Positions 1 to 5,450 of a DNA stretch of 7,698 nt are shown here, one piece after another. How positions within the stretch are numbered: position 1 is the first letter of the stretch; every line of letters starts with the position of its first letter. Under the pieces are notes generated by a model. The model did not search any database, was not told where the DNA came from, and saw nothing but the letters and a program-made list of their open reading frames with translations. The translations under genes were made by a program, and so were the position numbers. Source of the DNA: Euryarchaeota archaeon UBA433 (GTDB lineage: Archaea > Thermoplasmatota > Poseidoniia > Poseidoniales > Poseidoniaceae); contig DAFX01000025.1 in NCBI GenBank assembly GCA_002495535.1, forward strand, positions 2,741 to 10,438, read 5' to 3'.

Positions 1-96
1 TGGAACCAACAACAGCAACAACAGGCATGGAACCAACAGCAGCAACAACAAGGTTGGAATCAGCAACAGCCGACTCATCAATGGAACCAACCGCAT
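1..96 (+). repeat. 27-bp tandem repeat coding for WNQ-rich units
   Basis: Three consecutive 27-base units (1-27, 28-54, 55-81) begin tggaa(c/t)ca(a/g) and continue as CAA/CAG runs. A partial fourth unit starts at 82. The unit length is a multiple of three, so copy number can change without breaking the frame. CAA and CAG alternate irregularly, which suggests that the amino-acid composition, not only the DNA repeat, is maintained. The array probably continues left of the window. Confidence 0.8.
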
Positions 97-219
97 CCAA
101 CGATGCCGTCAGTTCAACCCACAATCCGTTCAGGTGTTATGTGCCGGGGATGTGGCATAGGGCTTGACCCCTACTGGCGTTTCTGCCCAGTTTGTGGCAC
201 ACAGAATGCTGTTCAGTGA
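1..219 (+). CDS. C-terminal part of a Trp-Asn-polyGln protein with a terminal zinc ribbon (5' truncated)
   Basis: Frame 1 is open from the window edge to TGA at 217-219 and gives the last 72 residues of a protein whose start lies outside. Residues 1-27 are three 9-residue units starting Trp-Asn-Gln; the first two read WNQQQQQQ followed by Ala or Gly, the third is degenerate, and a fourth starts at residue 28. A Pro-rich linker leads to a compact zinc ribbon with Cys48-x2-Cys51 and Cys62-x2-Cys65, each pair followed by Gly, which should bind one zinc ion. Gln/Asn-rich linkers joining a zinc ribbon to another domain occur in many archaeal membrane or regulatory proteins, but the functional domain is not in view, so no function is assigned. 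The stop abuts the stop of the convergent gene with no spacer. The reading frame is convincing; the role is unknown. Confidence 0.85.
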   Translation, partial: WNQQQQQQAWNQQQQQQGWNQQQPTHQWNQPHPTMPSVQPTIRSGVMCRGCGIGLDPYWRFCPVCGTQNAVQ

Positions 220-1386
220 TTAAAGTTCCAAAAGGAATTCGCCTTTGTCGAGCACATGGGTGTCGTCAAACCACAAACTCGCTTCACGCAACACGCCCGG
301 TATGTGAATCCCTACTGACGAATTGCCACCAAGTGCGGTGTTGTCACCAACGGCAAAATAGCACGTTCCAAGTCTTTTTTCATCTTCCAACACATTCCCA
401 AACAAGCGTGCTTGAGGGTTCATGCCGAAACCAAATTCTGCTACCGTCCAAACATTCTCTCTGTCCTTTGCCCGAAGCCTTCCTGCGGCTTCGCCGAATT
501 CCTGTCGAATGGATGCAGCGATTGTTCCACCGGTTACATCCACAACCATGCCTGATTCGATGGTCAAGGTGACCGGTTCATCAACGAGGTTTGATTCCCA
601 TGACCCATCGATCACGACCTTACCATTCATGGTGCCTTCTCGAGGCATGATGAAGGCCTTGCCAGCCGGAAGGTTCGTCAGCATTCTTGGACGATTACAA
701 ATGCCGTTATCATCGAGTTTCCATTCCCGCCAATTGACTTCAAAAGTCACGTCCGTTCCTTGCTCCGACTTCACATTGAGAATTCTGCGCCGTCGCAGAT
801 GGGGTCCAAGCGCACCAATTCGTCGCTTTACATCGGTGAAGTCAGCAGACATACCGCCCCGACTAAACATCTCATTGGTCATGCCGGGCATCGTCGCTAC
901 CCTTGCCCCGTCTTTCTGAGCTTGTCGAATGGCGCGTGTATGCGTCAATGAATAGCGAGTCGGTGCAATGACCACTTGTTGTTGTCGCATCAAGTTTGCA
1001 ACTGGAGTGGGTGGTTCTTCTCCATGGTGTCGCGCTTTTGGCATCACGATAAGCAGCACCCGATCAGAGCGTTCGTTAGCAGCCTCATGCAGGGCTTGCC
1101 CGATATCTCCAGTGGTCGGGTCGCATACGATCAATACATTTTCACCACGGCGAATATCCATGCAGGTATCGATGACCATTTTTGCACTTCGTTGCAGGTG
1201 TTCTGCAACCTCTTCAGCAGTGAGATCTTCAAATGGCGTTTCATCATCGGAATTCACTGGCTTCGTGACTTTGCTTTTCGGGCTACTCTGCACACTGATT
1301 CCTTCAAGTTCAGCAACTGCCAACTCGATTTCCCGGTCTTCTTTGGAGACCTTTGCATCATCGTTCTCCGAGGATGCCTTGGCCAT
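220..1386 (-). CDS. M29-like (AmpS/AmpT, COG2309 type) aminopeptidase homologue with altered metal-site residues
   Basis: The 388-residue product resembles family M29 leucyl aminopeptidases, cytosolic two-metal enzymes that remove N-terminal residues from peptides; the fold is shared with the iron dioxygenase NicX. Residues 1-50 are acidic and low in complexity. The N-terminal domain starts near 55 (LTAEEVAEHL) and continues with GENVLIVCDP (81-90). C-terminal landmarks are Glu250 in PREG, Glu317 in AEFGFG, GTCYFAVGDN (340-349) and GIHIPG (359-364). By memory of the family pattern, the first His ligand is Tyr343 here, and the Asp of the His-x-Asp pair is Pro363, with His361 kept, so peptidase activity is uncertain. 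I chose ATG at 1386 (MAKASSENDD): an in-frame ATG at 1488 would add 34 atypical residues and take up nearly all of the spacer before the divergent gene. Family assignment is fairly sure; reaction and substrate are not. Confidence 0.82.
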   Translation of the reverse strand: MAKASSENDDAKVSKEDREIELAVAELEGISVQSSPKSKVTKPVNSDDETPFEDLTAEEVAEHLQRSAKMVIDTCMDIRRGENVLIVCDPTTGDIGQALHEAANERSDRVLLIVMPKARHHGEEPPTPVANLMRQQQVVIAPTRYSLTHTRAIRQAQKDGARVATMPGMTNEMFSRGGMSADFTDVKRRIGALGPHLRRRRILNVKSEQGTDVTFEVNWREWKLDDNGICNRPRMLTNLPAGKAFIMPREGTMNGKVVIDGSWESNLVDEPVTLTIESGMVVDVTGGTIAASIRQEFGEAAGRLRAKDRENVWTVAEFGFGMNPQARLFGNVLEDEKRLGTCYFAVGDNTALGGNSSVGIHIPGVLREASLWFDDTHVLDKGEFLLEL

Positions 1387-1505
1387 GTTTAGACGAGAAC
1401 GCCCTGCATCTTGAAGGTGTGGCAGGATTCGTGAACATCTTGTTGACTCAAACGCGCGTGCTCTGGCATACGAGTGTTGATGACCCATGAGAAACTGGTC
1501 GTGTC
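1387..1505. promoter_or_regulatory. Divergent intergenic region between the M29-like and M32 peptidase genes
   Basis: These 119 bases separate two divergent start codons (1386 on minus, 1506 on plus) and must hold both promoters if the chosen starts are right. I see no clear TATA box and no Shine-Dalgarno sequence before either start, so leaderless or short-leader transcripts are likely. This is inferred from position only. Confidence 0.4.
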
Positions 1506-3002
1506 ATGAGCACCTACGAAGCGTTCATTCTGGCTGTAAAAGACATCCATCGCCTCCAAGCCTTGCAGGGCCATTTGGGTTGGGACCGTGAGACTATCAT
1601 GCCCGAAAAAGGGGCTGCAGCGCGAGCAGACATGCTCTCATGGCTTGCCAAAGAAGCCCACTGTCGTTTGGTGGACAAAGACCTCGGCCTCATGCTCGAT
1701 GAACTCGAACCTGATGCCGGATTAGATGCGGACCAACAAGCGAATGTCCGCGAGATGCGCCGTGCTCATGATAAAGCAAGGAAATTGCCAGAACAATTTG
1801 TTGCAGATTATGCTCGAAGTAAATCCGAAGCGATGATGGCATGGCAGGAAGCAAGAGCGGCCTCAGATTTCTCAATGTTTGAACCTCATCTGGAAAATTT
1901 AATCGCTATGACCAAAGAGAAAATCACCTATATTGGCGGAGAAGGAACGCCTTACGACGCTCTATTGGATGAATTCGAAGTAGGGATGAAGGTCTCTGAC
2001 TATGATCCATTATTCGAAGGTCTGCGTCAACGTTTGGTCCCTCTTCTCGATCAAATCATCGAGGCACAGTCCAGCAATCCTGACCCCGAATGGCCAGGAG
2101 ATTTACACTTCTCCATCGATTCGCAAACGGCGTTCTGCACCAAGGTTTCTGAAGCGATGGGTTTTGATTTCTCAGCGGGAAGGATGGACAAATCGACCCA
2201 TCCATTTTCAGCAGGATTATGGCCAGGTGACACGCGTTTTACCACCCGCTATGATCCCAGCGAACCGTTCTCCTGTCTCTACGGAGTCATGCATGAAACT
2301 GGGCATGCACTTTACGAACAAGGTTTAGATCCAGATCATTCATACACACCTCGTGGCGCTGCAGTTTCTCTGGGCGTTCATGAATCACAAAGCAGGTTTT
2401 GGGAGAATCAAATTGGTCGAACGACCTCCTTCTGGAAGGTTGCATTGCCATGGTTTTCTGAACATTTCCCAGACGCACCAGTGTGGGATGCAGGCACCCT
2501 GAACCGGATGGCCAATACCGTTTCTACGGGGTTCGTACGAGTTGAAGCAGATGAGGTGACTTACAATTTGCACGTCATGCTTCGTTATGAAATTGAAAAG
2601 AAATTATTCAATGGAGATCTCGCTGTCAAAGATTTGCCGAACGCTTGGAACACTATGTTCCATGAATGGTTCGGTGTCGAAGTTCCCAACGACCGTTTGG
2701 GTTGCTTGCAAGACATCCACTGGTCGATGGGAGCGTTCGGTTACTTCCCGACCTACACGCTTGGAAATCTCTATGCTGCGCAATTGCTTGAAACTATGGA
2801 AGAAGAACTAGGCGACATTGACACAATTGTCGAATCAGGCGATTGGTCCCCGCTTTTGAACTGGTTACGGCCCAAGATTCACGCCCAAGGCAGCAAGATG
2901 ACGCCTGCGCAATTGATCGAGTCTGCAACTGGAACACCGCCCAGTCCTGAACCTTTCTTGCGATATGTAGAGGCCAAGTATGGCCGGCTGTATGGCTTGT
3001 GA
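1506..3002 (+). CDS. M32 family metallocarboxypeptidase (Taq/Pfu type)
   Basis: This complete 498-residue protein matches the usual M32 length of about 500. M32 enzymes are cytosolic, largely helical zinc or cobalt carboxypeptidases that remove C-terminal residues from peptides with broad specificity. The zinc motif is HETGH, with ligands His263 and His267 and catalytic Glu264; the third ligand is Glu293 in HESQSR. The 30-residue distance from first His to Glu equals that in Pyrococcus carboxypeptidase. Other family blocks are present: an N-terminal LGWDRETIMP near residue 24, VEADEVTYNLHVMLRYEIEK, and LGCLQDIHWSMGAFGYFPTY followed by LGNLYAAQL. All expected active-site residues are seen, so it should be active. 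ATG at 1506 gives the usual N-terminus; no Shine-Dalgarno sequence precedes it. It diverges from the M29-like gene, suggesting a joint role in recycling peptides, and converges on a small membrane-protein gene 7 bp downstream. Confidence 0.96.
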   Translation: MSTYEAFILAVKDIHRLQALQGHLGWDRETIMPEKGAAARADMLSWLAKEAHCRLVDKDLGLMLDELEPDAGLDADQQANVREMRRAHDKARKLPEQFVADYARSKSEAMMAWQEARAASDFSMFEPHLENLIAMTKEKITYIGGEGTPYDALLDEFEVGMKVSDYDPLFEGLRQRLVPLLDQIIEAQSSNPDPEWPGDLHFSIDSQTAFCTKVSEAMGFDFSAGRMDKSTHPFSAGLWPGDTRFTTRYDPSEPFSCLYGVMHETGHALYEQGLDPDHSYTPRGAAVSLGVHESQSRFWENQIGRTTSFWKVALPWFSEHFPDAPVWDAGTLNRMANTVSTGFVRVEADEVTYNLHVMLRYEIEKKLFNGDLAVKDLPNAWNTMFHEWFGVEVPNDRLGCLQDIHWSMGAFGYFPTYTLGNLYAAQLLETMEEELGDIDTIVESGDWSPLLNWLRPKIHAQGSKMTPAQLIESATGTPPSPEPFLRYVEAKYGRLYGL

Positions 3003-3009
3003 ACCAAAT

Positions 3010-3300
3010 TCACTCGTCTTCGCCTTCGCCAAGCATGCTGTTCATGCGTGCTGTCAAATCATTGATGGCATCCATCAAGTCATTGGTCCGATCGTCTTCG
3101 TGATCGGTACCAAAAGAGATTCCAAGAAGCGTCACCATGAAGCCAGAAAGCATCAACAAGCCAGGCACGTACACATCTGCGGCCGTCATAGCGCCGTCTG
3201 CTGCTTCCATCCAACCCAACGCTGCACCAACTATGAACAGCAAAACGCCGATAATCACCTGTTGATAGCCCTCTCCAATATTTTCTTCAATCCAACTCAT
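3010..3300 (-). CDS. Small two-helix membrane protein of unknown function
   Basis: The 96-residue product has two hydrophobic segments, about residues 14-31 (QVIIGVLLFIVGAALGW) and 45-63 (VPGLLMLSGFMVTLLGISF). A short acidic/Ala loop joins them, and a charged C-terminal tail of about 33 residues, rich in Asp and Glu, ends in GEGEDE. The tail (70-90) could form an amphipathic helix. I see no catalytic motif and do not recognise a family. Its reality is supported by the clean membrane topology, its fit into the space between two good genes, and a TATA-like box upstream at a suitable distance. It converges on the M32 gene with 7 bp between the stops and lies downstream of the dihydroorotase gene on the same strand, but probably has its own promoter. 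ATG at 3300 is the only sensible start. Confidence 0.75.
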   Translation of the reverse strand: MSWIEENIGEGYQQVIIGVLLFIVGAALGWMEAADGAMTAADVYVPGLLMLSGFMVTLLGISFGTDHEDDRTNDLMDAINDLTARMNSMLGEGEDE

Positions 3301-3305
3301 TAGGT

Positions 3306-3322
3306 ATTCCCCAATATGGAAT
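3306..3322. promoter_or_regulatory. Short inverted repeat ATTCC-N7-GGAAT at the predicted transcription start
   Basis: ATTCC at 3306-3310 and GGAAT at 3318-3322 form perfect 5-base arms around a 7-base spacer. They lie between the TATA-like box and the ATG of the small membrane-protein gene, over the predicted transcription start. This is the position where archaeal repressors often bind, but 5-base arms can arise by chance. Confidence 0.2.
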
Positions 3323-3335
3323 CTATTGTGTTGGC

Positions 3336-3347
3336 ATTTAATATTAT
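3336..3347 (-). promoter_or_regulatory. TATA-like box for the small membrane-protein gene
   Basis: On the minus strand this reads ATAATATTAAAT, the most AT-rich stretch in the window. Its centre is about 41 bases before the ATG at 3300. With the usual archaeal spacing of about 26 bases, transcription would start near 3315 and leave a leader of roughly 15 nt. A bacterial reading as a -10-like element is possible, but I see no matching -35 box. Confidence 0.5.
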
Positions 3348-3354
3348 CTAGGAA

Positions 3355-3369
3355 TTAGAAAAATATCTC
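3355..3369 (-). terminator. Probable oligo-T terminator after the dihydroorotase gene
   Basis: The minus strand reads GATATTTTTCTAA within 30 bases after the stop codon at 3382-3384, including a run of five T. Archaeal RNA polymerase commonly stops at such T-rich stretches without a hairpin, and I see no strong stem here. It sits directly before the TATA-like box of the next gene, which fits separate transcription units. Confidence 0.4.
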
Positions 3370-3381
3370 TCGGCTTAGTGG

Positions 3382-4800
3382 TTACTTCCAAGCGGTCATT
3401 TCAATTGCGGTACCAGTTTCACCAGGTTGAACCAAAAGCTGGCCTTTTTGCCCGGTGGAAGGGGTTCGTTCGAACACGGGCACACCGGCAACGATTGTGA
3501 CAACTGGCCAACCAACGAGGCTCTTGCCCCGGAATGGGTTCCAACCAACTCGTGCCCAAGAGTTTTTGTCTTCAACAATGGCTTCAGTTTCCATGTCGAC
3601 AAGCACGAGGTCACCGTCATAGCCCGTTCGCAATTGGCCCTTGCCAACCATGTTGTAACAGTCTGCAACGTTTTTCGACATCCATCGGACCACGTCCTCG
3701 ATGGTGCACCGGCCGTGATGGGCGTGGGTGAGCATCACCGGAAGTGACGTTTCTACCCCGGGCATTCCACTCGGTGCGCCTGGGAACCCTTTGGCCTTCG
3801 CCTCGAGGGTGTGGGGTGCGTGATCTGTTGCCATGCACTGCACGGTTCCATCGTGAAGACGACGCCAAAGAATGTCCAAATCGTCTTGATACCGTATTGG
3901 TGGATTCATCTTCAAGCGGACGCCCTCTTTTTCAACTTCAACATCGGTGAAAGTAAGGTGTTGAGGAAGTGCTTCGGTCGTGATGATGGTTTGGCCCTTT
4001 GCCTCGCTGGGAAGGCATGTTTTACCAACCAACCAATCGGCTTCAAGGCCCGATGTCAAATGCAATATGTGCAACCTGTGGTTGTGGGTTTCTGCGAGTT
4101 CCACCGCCAATTGGGTTGCCAAGAGGGCCGTCACATCGTCTCGCCATTCTGCATGGGCGGCCATATCTGTTCGGTCTTTGAAGGTGGGATAGCGCTCATT
4201 GAGCCGTGCTTCGTCTTCGGCGTGGACTGCGATCAGGCCACCGATGGAAGAGAAGATTTGATTCAATGCTTCTCGCTCGTTGACAAGCAATGTTCCCGTC
4301 GAAGAACCCATGAAGATCTTGGTGCCACAGATTCCCGGGATTGCCAGGGGTTCTTGTGGCGTGCCAACCGCTTCTTGCAGTTCTGCTATGTTGTTAGGGG
4401 TTGCACCGATAAAAAAGCCGTAATTGCTCACACAGGTCTTTGAAGCACTGTCTAATTTCAGCTGCATTCCTGCCAGATCCGTGATGGCCGGGTTGTTGTT
4501 GGGCATGTCCAAGAAAGAGGTCACTCCACCGCTCACCCCAGCAGCAGATCCACTGCCCAAGTCTTCTTTTTCTGGCTGGCCTGGCTCCCTGAAGTGCACT
4601 TGAGGATCAATGACACCGGGGAGGAGATGCAACCCTGTAGCATCGATGATTTGCTCTCCATCCTTTGCTTCAATGCCTCCACCTTGGACCACCTCTGTGA
4701 TGGTACCGTTTTCAACTCGTAAATCTCCAAGAAGAGTGGCTTCGGGAAGCACCATAGTGGCGTTCACAATGAGTAGATTCCCGGCATGGTCCTGTTCCAT
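3382..4800 (-). CDS. pyrC: Dihydroorotase (class I-like amidohydrolase, Gln variant of the HxH motif)
   Basis: The 472-residue protein (from ATG at 4800) belongs to the amidohydrolase superfamily and most resembles dihydroorotase, which interconverts carbamoyl-aspartate and dihydroorotate in pyrimidine synthesis. The N-terminal beta part is followed by DPQVHFREPG (65-74), GGVTSFLDMPN (91-101), GTKIFMGSSTG (159-169) with Lys161 as the likely carboxylated bridging residue, HAED (193-196), HILHLTSG (244-251) and ATDHAPH (324-330) with catalytic Asp326. The usual His-x-His metal motif is Gln67-Val-His69 here. A Q-V-H-F-R-E-P-G form is known to me from some bacterial dihydroorotases, so it is probably a subfamily trait. 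A GTG at 4806 could add two residues; ATG is preferred, and no Shine-Dalgarno sequence decides it. It follows mogA by about 50 bp on the same strand and is probably cotranscribed. Hydantoinase or allantoinase activity is the main alternative. Confidence 0.88.
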   Translation of the reverse strand: MEQDHAGNLLIVNATMVLPEATLLGDLRVENGTITEVVQGGGIEAKDGEQIIDATGLHLLPGVIDPQVHFREPGQPEKEDLGSGSAAGVSGGVTSFLDMPNNNPAITDLAGMQLKLDSASKTCVSNYGFFIGATPNNIAELQEAVGTPQEPLAIPGICGTKIFMGSSTGTLLVNEREALNQIFSSIGGLIAVHAEDEARLNERYPTFKDRTDMAAHAEWRDDVTALLATQLAVELAETHNHRLHILHLTSGLEADWLVGKTCLPSEAKGQTIITTEALPQHLTFTDVEVEKEGVRLKMNPPIRYQDDLDILWRRLHDGTVQCMATDHAPHTLEAKAKGFPGAPSGMPGVETSLPVMLTHAHHGRCTIEDVVRWMSKNVADCYNMVGKGQLRTGYDGDLVLVDMETEAIVEDKNSWARVGWNPFRGKSLVGWPVVTIVAGVPVFERTPSTGQKGQLLVQPGETGTAIEMTAWK

Positions 4801-4854
4801 GAGCACCGTTCGACGAACCTACTCCATGAACTCTCGCTTTCAAACCACTGGCAA

Positions 4855-5439
4855 TCAGCGTCGACGAGCAGAAGCAGGGCGGAATGCATTGCATACCTCA
4901 TCGATGGTATCGATGTAGGGTCCACCGAGTAAATCGACGCAATAGGGCACCGCTCGCCACAATTCATCGATAGTTTCTCTGATTGATTTAGGGCGCCCTG
5001 GCAGATTGAAGACAAGGGCGTTTCCTCGTGTCCCGCCAAGCTGCCGAGAGAGGATTGCAGTCGGCACGAATTTCAACGATATGGCCCTCATTTGTTCTCC
5101 GAATCCCGGAAGCACACGATCGAGGATCTCTTCGGTCGCCTCAGGGGTGACGTCCCTTTGAGCCGGTCCAGTTCCCCCCGTGGTGACCACGACATCACAA
5201 TGGAGATCATCCACAAGCTCAATCAGGGTTGATGCAATGATATGGCGTTCATCTGGTACGCATCGGTAATGGACGACGCACGGGCTTGCGATTGCTTCCT
5301 CAAGGAAAGAAAGGATGGCAGGACCGCCTTCGTCCTCATAGGTGCCTGCGCTTGCTCTGTCGCTTACAGTGACTATGCCGATGGTCGAAGTTTGTCCAAC
5401 ATGCCCGTCTTGGCCGGTTGTTGTTGTGATGGCTTGCAT
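4855..5439 (-). CDS. mogA: Molybdopterin adenylyltransferase MogA
   Basis: The 194-residue product is close to MogA, which adenylates molybdopterin with ATP before metal insertion in molybdenum/tungsten cofactor synthesis. Recognisable blocks are IGIVTVSDRASAGTYEDEGG (20-39), TTGGTGPAQRDVTPEAT (86-102) carrying the nucleotide/pterin-binding loop and a catalytic-type Asp96, PGFGEQMRAISLKFVPTAIL (111-130), NLPGRPKSI (145-153), and a C-terminus AVPYCVDLLGGPYI...FRPASARR that matches the end of Escherichia coli MogA almost motif for motif. The length is nearly that of E. coli MogA (195). The first 19 residues are a Thr/Gly-rich extension not typical of the family. Archaea more often carry the shorter MoaB-type paralogue, so the strong MogA character is notable. 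ATG at 5439 is 9 bp behind the stop of the upstream membrane-protein gene, with GAGG seven bases before it, which fixes the start and argues for an operon. Confidence 0.94.
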   Translation of the reverse strand: MQAITTTTGQDGHVGQTSTIGIVTVSDRASAGTYEDEGGPAILSFLEEAIASPCVVHYRCVPDERHIIASTLIELVDDLHCDVVVTTGGTGPAQRDVTPEATEEILDRVLPGFGEQMRAISLKFVPTAILSRQLGGTRGNALVFNLPGRPKSIRETIDELWRAVPYCVDLLGGPYIDTIDEVCNAFRPASARRR

Positions 5440-5445
5440 CGGCTA

Positions 5446-5450
5446 CCCTC
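5446..5450 (-). promoter_or_regulatory. Shine-Dalgarno sequence of mogA
   Basis: The minus strand reads GAGGG here, overlapping the TGA of the upstream gene, and the core GAGG lies 7 bases before the ATG at 5439. It is the only convincing ribosome-binding site in the window. That fits an internal operon gene needing leader-type initiation while genes at transcript starts may be leaderless. Confidence 0.55.

Noticed and set aside
192..1414. Several plus-strand open frames of 60-165 codons opposite the M29-like gene
   Set aside because: They lie antisense to a gene with clear family motifs, show no domain or membrane pattern of their own, and are Ser/Arg/Cys-rich as expected of shadow frames.
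1443..1472. Bacterial-type promoter (TTGACT with a CATACG 18 bases later) before the M32 gene
   Set aside because: The -35-like box is good but the -10 candidate matches only 3 of 6 positions, and other signals in the window look archaeal. Probably chance.
1387..1488. 34-residue N-terminal extension of the M29-like protein from the upstream ATG at 1488
   Set aside because: The extension is rich in Arg, His and Ser, has no family match, and would leave only 17 bp to the divergent start codon. The ATG at 1386 opens a more typical N-terminus.
3427..4443. Plus-strand open frame of 210 codons and neighbours opposite the dihydroorotase gene
   Set aside because: The minus strand carries every dihydroorotase motif. 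The antisense frames have scattered Cys and no recognisable structure.
4819..4827. Minimal ORF Met-Glu-stop between mogA and pyrC as a possible leader peptide
   Set aside because: Two codons without a ribosome-binding site or attenuator structure; such ATG-x-TAG triplets are frequent by chance.
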